NCBI RefSeq assembly: GCF_013373065.1
Contig: NZ_JABXIN010000023.1
Location: forward strand, 25,339-89,338
Direction of reading: 5' to 3'
DNA: 64,000 nt
Source: Algoriphagus sp.
Lineage (GTDB): Bacteria; Bacteroidota; Bacteroidia; Cytophagales; Cyclobacteriaceae
Made by a program: the position numbers and the translations under genes
Notes under the pieces: generated by a model
Told to the model about the DNA's origin: nothing
The model's database searches: none
The model's input: the letters and a program-made list of their open reading frames with translations, nothing else
In this document: piece after piece, positions 1-7,321 of the stretch
Position numbering within the stretch: the first letter of the stretch is position 1
How the letters are laid out: every line of letters starts with the position of its first letter

Positions 1-482
1 TTTCAGCTTTCAAATTTGATGGGGTTGTCGCTAATACTGCGGATCTAGCATTTGGCTTCGTCAGTGGATCTGCCGGAGAGACCAGTGCGATCCTTATTCT
101 TCTTGGTGGAATATATCTGGTTGCTCGAAATTTCATGAATTGGAGAATCCCGGTATCTATCATCGCAACGGTATTCCTATTGAGTGGAATCTTCTACTGG
201 ATTGATCCCTCCAAATACCCATCTCCATTATTCATGCTCTTTTCTGGAGGGTTGATGTTAGGTGCGGTCTTTATGGCCACAGATATGGTGGCCTCTCCAA
301 TCACAAAATGGGGAGTCATGGTTTATGGAGCTATTATAGGTACCCTTATCGTAGTCATCCGTATTTGGGGAGGGCTACCAGAAGGGGTTATGTATGCGAT
401 CTTATTGGGAAATGCGATATCCCCTCATATCGATCGATTGATTCGCTATCGGGTTTATGGAACTTCACTAAAATCATCATGA
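1..482 (+). CDS. rnfD: RnfD, electron transport complex membrane subunit (5' partial)
   Basis: The reading frame is open from base 3 of the window, so only the C-terminal part of RnfD is present. Visible are several hydrophobic helices, including the segments around TSAILILLGGIYLVARNF and PLFMLFSGGLMLGAVFMATD, followed by the conserved terminal region that names HIDRL. RnfD is an integral membrane flavoprotein (covalent FMN on Thr) of the Rnf complex, which couples ferredoxin/NAD electron transfer to Na+ or H+ movement across the inner membrane. The FMN-attachment threonine should lie upstream, outside the window. The TGA stop overlaps the rnfG start (ATGA), showing translational coupling. 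An NqrB identity is possible from this fragment alone, but the linked RnfB makes RnfD the better call. Confidence 0.9.
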   Translation, partial: SAFKFDGVVANTADLAFGFVSGSAGETSAILILLGGIYLVARNFMNWRIPVSIIATVFLLSGIFYWIDPSKYPSPLFMLFSGGLMLGAVFMATDMVASPITKWGVMVYGAIIGTLIVVIRIWGGLPEGVMYAILLGNAISPHIDRLIRYRVYGTSLKSS

Positions 483-1156
483 GCGATTCTAAGACCATAA
501 CCCCTCCTTCCAATAGCTTTAAAATGCTTCGAGCCATGGCTGGTATTGGTATTTTGTGTGGACTATTGATTGTCTTTACCTATGAAGGCACCTTGCCTCG
601 GATCGAATTATTGCGAGCGGAAGCGCTCAAAGAAGCGATTTTTAAAGTGGTTCCCGGTATTACTCAAATGCAACCTTTCGCTTATAAAAACAACGCTTTT
701 GTTCCGGCGGAAGAAAGCGACCCGGATGTAGTCTATGCCGGGTATGATAGCGAGGGAAATTTCAAAGGGGTAGCCATTGTGGCTACAGGGCAAGGTTATG
801 CAGACGTCATCAAAGTCATTTATGGCTATGCCCCTGAGCAAGAGCAGGTGGTCGGATTCTATGTTTTAGAAAGCAAGGAAACTCCAGGGCTTGGTGACAA
901 AATCGAGAAAGACCCCACCTTTTTGGAAAATTTCACTGCAATGGATGTGGCTTTAAATCCTGATAAATCGGGATTAGAAAACCGGGTCATTACAGTAAAA
1001 AAGGGGACCAAAACCCATTCATGGGAAGTGGACGGAATCAGCGGGGCAACCATTTCCTCAAGAGCCATTGGAGAAATCATTAACCAAAGCGCTTCGGAAT
1101 GGGCGCCGCTTATTTACCAAAACAAAACAGCTTTTAAATCCATCAAAAATGAATAA
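479..1156 (+). CDS. rnfG: RnfG, FMN-binding subunit of the Rnf complex
   Basis: This is a 225-residue protein with one N-terminal membrane anchor (about residues 18-36) and a periplasmic FMN-binding domain. The SGAT motif at residues 188-191 carries Thr191, the expected site of phosphoester-linked FMN. The conserved ETPGLGDKI segment precedes it. RnfG carries electrons between RnfD and the other membrane subunits. I chose the ATG at 479, which overlaps the rnfD stop, over a longer out-of-context frame beginning at 308 whose N-terminus merely reads through rnfD. The 3' end overlaps rnfE by 8 bp, so the operon is tightly coupled. Attachment of FMN would need an ApbE-type flavin transferase, not seen in this window. 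Confidence 0.95.
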   Translation: MSDSKTITPPSNSFKMLRAMAGIGILCGLLIVFTYEGTLPRIELLRAEALKEAIFKVVPGITQMQPFAYKNNAFVPAEESDPDVVYAGYDSEGNFKGVAIVATGQGYADVIKVIYGYAPEQEQVVGFYVLESKETPGLGDKIEKDPTFLENFTAMDVALNPDKSGLENRVITVKKGTKTHSWEVDGISGATISSRAIGEIINQSASEWAPLIYQNKTAFKSIKNE

Positions 1157-1772
1157 GGAGCTAAGCAATACAACCTCCTCCACGGATGAGTTTATCAAAG
1201 GCTTGTGGAAAGAGAACCCGGTATTTGTACAGGTACTGGGGATGTGCCCGGTATTAGCGGTTTCTAATACGGCCATCAATGCCCTTGCCATGGGCTTGGC
1301 TACGGCTTTTGTGTTAATCATGTCCAACAGTTTGGTTTCCCTACTTCGAAATTTTATCCCCAAGGAAGTCCGCATTGCATCCTACATTCTGATCATCGCA
1401 ACGTTTGTGACGATTATAGACTATGCCATCCAAGCCATCAGTGTGGACCTCCATAAAAACTTGGGTGCCTTTATCTCATTGATCGTTGTGAACTGTCTGA
1501 TTCTTAGCCGTGCGGAGGCCTTTGCTTCCAAAAACACGCTTGGAAAATCCATCCTTGATGCCTTGGGAATGGGATTGGGATTCACCTTGGGATTGGTCAG
1601 TCTCGGGCTTGTCAGGGAAATCCTGGGAAGTGGAGCTGTATTTGGAATCCCAATTATGCCTGACACCTTTCAGGAATGGGTCATCATGATTCTACCGGCC
1701 GGAGGCTTTTTCACGCTAGCTGCCTGGTTATTGGTTTTCAACCTTTACAAACAAAAACGAAACGCCTTATGA
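1149..1772 (+). CDS. rnfE: RnfE, integral membrane subunit of the Rnf complex
   Basis: RnfE is a 207-residue, roughly six-helix membrane protein. The conserved stretch NPVFVQVLGMCPVLAVSN carries a cysteine near residue 28, and VVNCLILSRAEAFAS carries a second. In this family the paired RnfA and RnfE cysteines ligate a single [2Fe-2S] or Fe centre in the middle of the membrane (known for Rnf/NqrDE structures). The start at 1149 overlaps the rnfG end and gives the standard length; the longer frame from 1068 would overlap rnfG by 89 bp. The stop overlaps rnfA by 4 bp. Its role is to pass electrons across the membrane between FMN and FeS carriers. Confidence 0.95.
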   Translation: MNKELSNTTSSTDEFIKGLWKENPVFVQVLGMCPVLAVSNTAINALAMGLATAFVLIMSNSLVSLLRNFIPKEVRIASYILIIATFVTIIDYAIQAISVDLHKNLGAFISLIVVNCLILSRAEAFASKNTLGKSILDALGMGLGFTLGLVSLGLVREILGSGAVFGIPIMPDTFQEWVIMILPAGGFFTLAAWLLVFNLYKQKRNAL

Positions 1773-2353
1773 ATCAGGAATCATTCAGCCAGATATTCAT
1801 CAATGCCGCCTTGGTCAACAACTTTGTGCTGGCCTATTTCCTTGGAATTTGTCCCTTCTTAGGGGTTTCGGGAAAAATCGATACGGCAGGAAAAATGGGT
1901 GGCGCCGTCACCTTTGTGATGCTGATAAGCTCCATGTGTGCTTACGGCATTCATGCCTTCTTGGAAGCCATTGATGCTCCGTTTCTCCAATTGATCAGCT
2001 ACATCGTAGTCATCGCCTCCACGGTACAATTGGTGGAGATGTTTGTCAAGAAAATGAGCCCTGCACTGTTTCAGGCACTGGGGATTTTCTTACCCTTGAT
2101 CACGACCAACTGTGCTATCCTAGGTTTAGCTTTATTCCAGACCAATAAGGGGTATGATTTCTTTCAAAGCGTCACCTATGCATTTGGAGCCGGAACCGGC
2201 TTTACGCTCGCCCTGCTGTTGATGGCTGGATTGCGAGAACAGTTGGATTTCGCAGAAGTACCTAAAGTCATTCGAGGAACCGTCCTGACCTTAGTGGCAG
2301 CGGGGATTTTATCCTTGGCATTTATGGGTTTTTCAGGATTGGGCAGTAATTAA
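1769..2353 (+). CDS. rnfA: RnfA, integral membrane subunit of the Rnf complex
   Basis: This 194-residue membrane protein has the RnfA/NqrE hallmarks FLGICPFLGVSGK near residues 28-40 and LITTNCAILGLALF near residues 110-123. The two cysteines match the metal ligands that RnfA shares with RnfE. RnfA and RnfE are inverted-topology paralogues that together form the central electron conduit. The start at 1769 overlaps the rnfE stop (ATGA) and gives the family's usual length. The next gene, a small four-cysteine membrane protein, starts 11 bp downstream, which may relate to metal loading of this centre. Confidence 0.95.
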   Translation: MNQESFSQIFINAALVNNFVLAYFLGICPFLGVSGKIDTAGKMGGAVTFVMLISSMCAYGIHAFLEAIDAPFLQLISYIVVIASTVQLVEMFVKKMSPALFQALGIFLPLITTNCAILGLALFQTNKGYDFFQSVTYAFGAGTGFTLALLLMAGLREQLDFAEVPKVIRGTVLTLVAAGILSLAFMGFSGLGSN

Positions 2354-2363
2354 AAGAAGAATA

Positions 2364-2552
2364 ATGTTGATCAAATACGCAATCGGAATACTGGGAATTA
2401 CAGGCTTAATGATCGCCTGGGTTCTAGTCCAATATCTCTGGCGATTGGCCTTTATGGATAAAAATTCCTCCGAAGACGTGCTTGCCGGTAGAGGAGACTG
2501 TGGCAATTGTGGTTGTGGCACGCAATGTCAACTAAAAACGACTAAAAAATAA
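2364..2552 (+). CDS. small four-cysteine membrane protein in the rnf operon (NqrM-like?)
   Basis: A 62-residue protein has one strong transmembrane helix (about residues 4-26), then a short polar linker and a cysteine cluster with Cys46, Cys49, Cys51 and Cys55. It lies 11 bp after rnfA and 5 bp before the FNR gene, so it is part of the operon. I do not recognise it by sequence. By layout it resembles NqrM (DUF539), a small one-helix protein whose four cysteines deliver iron to the NqrD/NqrE centre, the homologue of RnfA/RnfE. A FeoB-associated Cys-rich protein is another possible look-alike. The maturation-factor role is inference from position and cysteine pattern. Confidence 0.8.
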   Translation: MLIKYAIGILGITGLMIAWVLVQYLWRLAFMDKNSSEDVLAGRGDCGNCGCGTQCQLKTTKK

Positions 2553-2556
2553 GAAA

Positions 2557-3414
2557 ATGGCACATTTATCAGATTATGACACCCGCAGGCAACACACAGC
2601 CACCGTGAAATCATCTCGGAGACTTACCCCCGAGGATACTCAAGAAATCCGGGAATTAGTTTTAGAAGTCAACGACCCTTCATTTCACTGTGAAATCGAT
2701 CAAAGCTTTGGTGTATTGATTCAAACACACGATGATTTTGGAAATACCCAGCATCACCGCTTGTACAGTGTTGCTGATTTACCCAAAAAAGTGAAAGGCA
2801 AAACTTGGGTTACCCTATTGGTGAAGCGGTGCAATTATGTGGATCCCTTTAGCGGAGAACTTCAATATGGGATTGCCTCTAATTACTTATGCGACCGAAA
2901 AGAAGGAGATCAGATCACGATTACCGGTCCTTTTGGCTTGGCCTTTTCTGTACCCGAGAATCGCGAAGCTAATCTAATCCTCATTGGGATGGGAACTGGA
3001 ATCGCACCTTTTAGAGCCTTTATTAAACACATTTATACCAACATTAAGGACTGGAAGGGAAGAATACGGCTATTCTATGGAGCTAAGACTGGGTTGGAAT
3101 TGCTCTACCAAAATGAGCTCGATGATGACCTGACCAGTTATTACGATCAAAAGACCTTTCAAGCCATCCATGCTCTTAGCCCTAGACCTGTTTGGAATGA
3201 CGTCATGACCTTAAATGAATCCATTGAGGAGCGATCTGAGGAAATCCTCGAAATGCTATCCAATCTGAATACCTACATCTATGTCGCAGGCCACGAAAAA
3301 GTAAAGGAAGGTTTGGACGAAGTATTCAGCAAAATGATGGGTTCAAAGGAAAAATGGGAAACCCGAAAAGCTGAACTTATTGCCGGTAAAAAATGGGCTG
3401 AAATTATCTATTAG
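2557..3414 (+). CDS. plant-type ferredoxin-NADP+ reductase in the rnf operon
   Basis: This 285-residue soluble flavoprotein has the FNR fold in order: a beta-barrel FAD domain with RLYS at residues 68-71 and GIASNYLCD at 105-113, then the NADP domain with GMGTGIAPFR at 144-153, and a C-terminal aromatic tail ending WAEIIY at 280-285, as in plant/BoxA-type reductases. It would move electrons between reduced ferredoxin and NADPH. It lies between the Cys-rich miniprotein and rnfB, a place where I do not expect an FNR in a canonical rnf operon. A NqrF-like role is less likely, because there is no N-terminal 2Fe-2S ferredoxin domain or membrane helix. Confidence 0.88.
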   Translation: MAHLSDYDTRRQHTATVKSSRRLTPEDTQEIRELVLEVNDPSFHCEIDQSFGVLIQTHDDFGNTQHHRLYSVADLPKKVKGKTWVTLLVKRCNYVDPFSGELQYGIASNYLCDRKEGDQITITGPFGLAFSVPENREANLILIGMGTGIAPFRAFIKHIYTNIKDWKGRIRLFYGAKTGLELLYQNELDDDLTSYYDQKTFQAIHALSPRPVWNDVMTLNESIEERSEEILEMLSNLNTYIYVAGHEKVKEGLDEVFSKMMGSKEKWETRKAELIAGKKWAEIIY

Positions 3415-3425
3415 GAAAAAAGGAA

Positions 3426-4292
3426 ATGTCAATCGTCATCGCAGTTTTAGCACTTGGTGGACTCACCCTCGCACTTGCCCTTCTCTTAGTGGTGGCAAAT
3501 AAAAAACTTTATGTCTATGAGGATGAGCGGATCAATGTGGTAGAAGATATGCTGCCCCATGCGAATTGTGGTGCCTGTGGTTTTCCGGGATGTCGTCCTT
3601 TTGCCGAGGCATTGGTTGCAGGAAAAGTTCTACCGGGGAAATGTACAGTCAGTTCTCCCGAAGGCCGAGAAGCGATTGGTGATTTTCTGGGAATTTCTGT
3701 GGGGAATGAAGAAAAGAAAGTCGCTCGTTTGGCCTGTGGAGGAGGAACTAATGTAGCCCGAAATAAAGCCACTTACGAAGGTCTGGAAAGTTGCCAAGCA
3801 GCAGCCTTGGTCAGTGGTGGAGGAAAAGGGTGTTTTTGGGGATGCTTGGGCTTGGGAGACTGTCAAAAAGTTTGCGATTTCGATGCTATTCATCTAAATG
3901 AATATTCCCTTCCTGTAGTAGACCTGGATAAATGTACTGCCTGCGGAGACTGTGTAGAGGTATGTCCCAAGGACCTGTTTTCACTACAGCCTATCAGTCA
4001 TCAACTTTGGGTAAACTGCAAAAACCTAGAAAAAGGAGATGAGATTCTGGAAGACTGTCAGGTCGCTTGTACAGCTTGCGGTCGCTGTGCCATGGATGCC
4101 CCCGGAGACCTTATTGTCATTGAAAATAACCTGCCCGTAATCAATTATTCCCTCGCTCATAAAACACAAGAGCCTATCCAACGCTGTCCTACTGGGGCTA
4201 TCGTTTGGCTCGATCCAAAATTAGGCATCGTCAAAGGAAGGGAAAGCAGTAAAATAATCAGAAAAGGAGACCGTGAGCCAGGTTTTTCCTAA
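3426..4292 (+). CDS. rnfB: RnfB, iron-sulfur subunit of the Rnf complex
   Basis: RnfB (288 residues) has an N-terminal membrane helix (residues 4-24), the characteristic four-cysteine cluster of C48, C51, C56 and C73, and then several further Cys motifs, including a KCTACGDCVEVCP ferredoxin-type cluster and an additional CTACGRCAMD cluster. It is the ferredoxin-facing electron entry/exit subunit of Rnf. This is the last gene of the operon. RnfC, which carries the NADH site, is not in the window and is expected to the left. About 160 bp separate this gene from korA, so korA may have its own promoter. Confidence 0.94.
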   Translation: MSIVIAVLALGGLTLALALLLVVANKKLYVYEDERINVVEDMLPHANCGACGFPGCRPFAEALVAGKVLPGKCTVSSPEGREAIGDFLGISVGNEEKKVARLACGGGTNVARNKATYEGLESCQAAALVSGGGKGCFWGCLGLGDCQKVCDFDAIHLNEYSLPVVDLDKCTACGDCVEVCPKDLFSLQPISHQLWVNCKNLEKGDEILEDCQVACTACGRCAMDAPGDLIVIENNLPVINYSLAHKTQEPIQRCPTGAIVWLDPKLGIVKGRESSKIIRKGDREPGFS

Positions 4293-4406
4293 TCCTGCTC
4301 AAAAACGATTTTTATTTTCACTATTGATATTCAAGGGTTTAAAAGACCTAGTCTTGGCTATTAAACCTGACTTTTATCTAGCCATTAACTGATTTCGGTC
4401 AATAAA

Positions 4407-4439
4407 ATCCAGGGTAATTTTTTTTTACTTACTCTGGAT
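4407..4439 (+). promoter_or_regulatory. imperfect dyad/hairpin in the korA leader
   Basis: Arms ATCCAGGGTAA (4407-4417) and TTACTCTGGAT (4429-4439) are complementary with one G-T pair and are separated by an 11-nt T-rich loop. The right arm ends 13 bp before the korA ATG. It could be an operator, or an RNA hairpin masking the korA start. It is not a good rho-independent terminator for rnfB because no T tract follows the stem. Confidence 0.4.
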
Positions 4440-4452
4440 AAAACTATTGGCC

Positions 4453-6345
4453 ATGATCAGTAATCCAGCAAGTCAGCCTTCCGAAACAAATCGATTTGAA
4501 AGGACCAAAATCAAAGAAGCCGTAATTGAAATTGTCAGTGACTCAGGTGAGGGCGCACAAAAATGCGGTCAGAGCTTGGGCGCCATTTCTGCCAAGATGG
4601 GGAATGGTGTATGGACAGTGGAAATTATTCCGGCAGAAATCCAACCTCCCGCACGATCCAAGGCAGGAGCCTCGGGAATCCGTGTCAGAATGGGTAGCAA
4701 CAAAATCACCAACATGGGCGACCATGCCGATTTGGTAGTAGCGCTCAATGAACAAGTGCTCTATGGGCGGATTGACCAGAATGCCTATAAACCAGGCACC
4801 TATCTCCTAATTGAAAACAAATGGGCAACTCATACCGAAGAAACCGCCATTGCTTACAAGGAATCTATTGAGCATTTCACGGAGTTAGGCTATCACATTT
4901 TTGAAATTCCCATGGAAAAGGAATGCCTAAAGCACGTGAGCGATGCCAAAAAAGGGAAGAATATGTGGGTGCTTGGCCTTCTCTGTAATCTTTACGATCG
5001 GGATTTGGAAATTGCAGCGAATCAGGTCAAATATATTTTCAGAAAAAAGGATGAAAAGATCATCCAAAGCAACCTTGATTTACTTTATGCTGGGTATGAA
5101 TATGCCAATGAAAACTTCCCCATGCATTTTACCATCCCGAGTAAATTAAGTGAGGAAGATTATGTGGTAATGAATGGGAACGAAGCGATCAGCCTGGGAG
5201 TCATGGCAGCAGGCATTGAAGTATGCTCCATGTATCCAATTACACCCGCCACTTCGGCTACGCACGCGATGGCTGAAACCATTGAATCCGCAGGAGGAAT
5301 CATCCATCAAGCAGAGGATGAAATTGCTGCGATTGGTTTTGCTGTCGGGTCATCCTATGCAGGAAAAACGGCTGTAACCATTACATCCGGCCCGGGTATT
5401 GCCCTCAAAACAGAATTTATAGGCTTAGCTGTTATGGCAGAAATTCCTCTTGTGATCATTGATGTGCAGCGAGGAGGACCTTCTACCGGATTACCAACTA
5501 AAGTGGAGCAGGGGGATTTATTAGCAGTGCTATATGGTGCTCCCGGCGATTCCCCAAAAGTAATTATTGCACCCTCTACGATCGAAGAGTGTTTTCATTT
5601 TGTCATCCTTGCCAGGAAACTGGCCGAATCCTTCCGAACCCCTGTTTTTGTATTAACCGATGCGAATTTAGCGACAGGAGTCCAGCCTTTCCCGCGTCCG
5701 AAAATTAAACCCGAATGGTTTGCAGGGCCTATTGATCAAAGCCCGTGGAAAGATGGCGTCAAGGTGTATGATTGGGACAAAAACACCGGAATTAGCAAAA
5801 GACCCATCCCTGGACAAAAAGGAGGGATGTACACCTTAACAGGACTTGCTCATGATGAAGACAGTCATGTAGCCTATGATCCGGCGATCAATCAACGCGC
5901 TGTGGAAAGTAGAAGTCGCAAGTTGGCGGCCTTGCGGGAGACACTTAAGCCCCCAACAATTCATGGTGAAGAAGAAGGGGATTTGTTATTGGTAGGATGG
6001 GGCTCTACCCGAGGTGCGATTGAAGAAGCTGCTGAACGTGCCAGAGAAAAAGGCGCCAAAGTCAGCAGTATCCATCTCCGCTTTTTGAGTCCGATGGAGC
6101 CAGGTCTGAAGGATATCTTCAGCAAATTTAAGAAAGTGATGACCGTAGAAATCAACTACAGCGATACGGTTGGAAATCCTTTGATCACGGAGGAAAACAG
6201 GCGGTATTCCCAATTGGCCTGGTATCTGAGAGCGCAGACGCTTACTGACATTGATTGCTTAAGCAATGTTTACGGACAACCCATGAGCCCGATTCAGATT
6301 TTACAAAGGCTCGAGAAAGAACTCAACTTAACCTTAATCGATTAG
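4453..6345 (+). CDS. korA: 2-oxoacid:ferredoxin oxidoreductase, fused gamma-alpha subunit (KorA)
   Basis: The protein has 630 residues. Residues from about 15 to 215 form a gamma-type domain, and from about 238 the pyrimidine-binding alpha domain begins, with YPITP at 261-265 and the TSGPGIALKTE and QRGGPSTGLPTK motifs after it. This gamma-alpha fusion is typical of aerobic bacterial 2-oxoglutarate:ferredoxin oxidoreductases such as mycobacterial KorA. With KorB it interconverts 2-oxoglutarate + CoA + oxidised ferredoxin with succinyl-CoA + CO2 + reduced ferredoxin. I chose the ATG at 4453; a TTG two codons upstream is the alternative. Substrate (2-oxoglutarate versus another 2-oxoacid) is inferred from domain architecture. 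Confidence 0.92.
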   Translation: MISNPASQPSETNRFERTKIKEAVIEIVSDSGEGAQKCGQSLGAISAKMGNGVWTVEIIPAEIQPPARSKAGASGIRVRMGSNKITNMGDHADLVVALNEQVLYGRIDQNAYKPGTYLLIENKWATHTEETAIAYKESIEHFTELGYHIFEIPMEKECLKHVSDAKKGKNMWVLGLLCNLYDRDLEIAANQVKYIFRKKDEKIIQSNLDLLYAGYEYANENFPMHFTIPSKLSEEDYVVMNGNEAISLGVMAAGIEVCSMYPITPATSATHAMAETIESAGGIIHQAEDEIAAIGFAVGSSYAGKTAVTITSGPGIALKTEFIGLAVMAEIPLVIIDVQRGGPSTGLPTKVEQGDLLAVLYGAPGDSPKVIIAPSTIEECFHFVILARKLAESFRTPVFVLTDANLATGVQPFPRPKIKPEWFAGPIDQSPWKDGVKVYDWDKNTGISKRPIPGQKGGMYTLTGLAHDEDSHVAYDPAINQRAVESRSRKLAALRETLKPPTIHGEEEGDLLLVGWGSTRGAIEEAAERAREKGAKVSSIHLRFLSPMEPGLKDIFSKFKKVMTVEINYSDTVGNPLITEENRRYSQLAWYLRAQTLTDIDCLSNVYGQPMSPIQILQRLEKELNLTLID

Positions 6346-6348
6346 ACC

Positions 6349-7311
6349 ATGATCTCTTTTCAACCAGATTTTTGTGAAATCGCACTTCCGGAAGAAGGGC
6401 ATTACAGCATTGAAGATTATGGAAGCAGTAAAGCGCGATGGTGCTCGGGCTGCGGCGCTCATACCATATTGCATTCGGTACAAAAGCTTTGTGAAGATGA
6501 GCAGCTTCCTCCAGAAAAAACCGTATTTGTTTCGGGAATTGGTTGTAGTAGCCGTTTTCCACACTATATGAAGACTTATGGTTTTCATGGCTTGCATGGT
6601 AGAGCTTTGCCCGTTGCAAGTGGGGTAAAATTTCGAAGACCTGATTTGAATGTTTTTGTCATCACAGGAGATGGGGACTGCTGTTCCATCGGAGCTGGTC
6701 ACTGGGTGCATGGCATACGCTACAATATGAAAATGGTGGTTTTGCTATTTGACAACTCCATCTACGGATTGACTAAAAAACAAACATCACCAACCAGTCC
6801 TTTGGGAACCCACTCGAACACCCATCCTAGAGGTTCGGTCATTCCTCCCATCAATCCTATCCAGTCCACCTTGGGCTTCCCGAATGTCTCCTTTGTGGCC
6901 CAAACAGTTGATTGGAAACCTGCCCACTTAAATGCAACTCTGAAAAAGGCTTTTGATCATCCTGGGTTGGCTTTTGTACGCATTGTGCAACGCTGTCCGA
7001 TTTGGATGCGGGATACCTACGAACCCACAGTAAAAGACCCCAATGCCCTCACCTTGTTGGATCATGAGGATGGTATTTTGTTGGATGAAAAAGCCAAAAG
7101 TACCTTCCGCCACATCCAAGAGCATGATCCTAGCAACTTAATCAAAGCTCGGGAAGTAGCGGAATTGGTGAAAGAAACGACTCCAATTGGATTGTTTTAT
7201 CAGAATAAAAACGCCATCCGATACGATGAATATGGAGCCCATAATCTCGGAATTTCCGTTGAAGAGCGAATGGGGGCAATCAATACACTCATGGATCGAT
7301 ACGCCATTTAA
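6349..7311 (+). CDS. korB: 2-oxoacid:ferredoxin oxidoreductase beta subunit (KorB)
   Basis: This 320-residue TPP-binding subunit starts 3 bp after korA. WCSGCG at residues 31-36 and GIGCSS near 64-68 provide cysteines for the family's [4Fe-4S] cluster. GDGD at 107-110 with DNSIYGLTKKQ from 135 forms the thiamine-diphosphate/Mg2+ site. A further conserved Cys lies in QRCPIW. The TGLTKKQTSPTSP-like region is typical of 2-oxoglutarate and related 2-oxoacid oxidoreductases. It forms the catalytic heterodimer with KorA and supplies or takes electrons through ferredoxin. The downstream ferredoxin-domain protein starts 10 bp later, making a three-gene operon. Confidence 0.93.
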   Translation: MISFQPDFCEIALPEEGHYSIEDYGSSKARWCSGCGAHTILHSVQKLCEDEQLPPEKTVFVSGIGCSSRFPHYMKTYGFHGLHGRALPVASGVKFRRPDLNVFVITGDGDCCSIGAGHWVHGIRYNMKMVVLLFDNSIYGLTKKQTSPTSPLGTHSNTHPRGSVIPPINPIQSTLGFPNVSFVAQTVDWKPAHLNATLKKAFDHPGLAFVRIVQRCPIWMRDTYEPTVKDPNALTLLDHEDGILLDEKAKSTFRHIQEHDPSNLIKAREVAELVKETTPIGLFYQNKNAIRYDEYGAHNLGISVEERMGAINTLMDRYAI

Positions 7312-7321
7312 TAGAAGGGTT

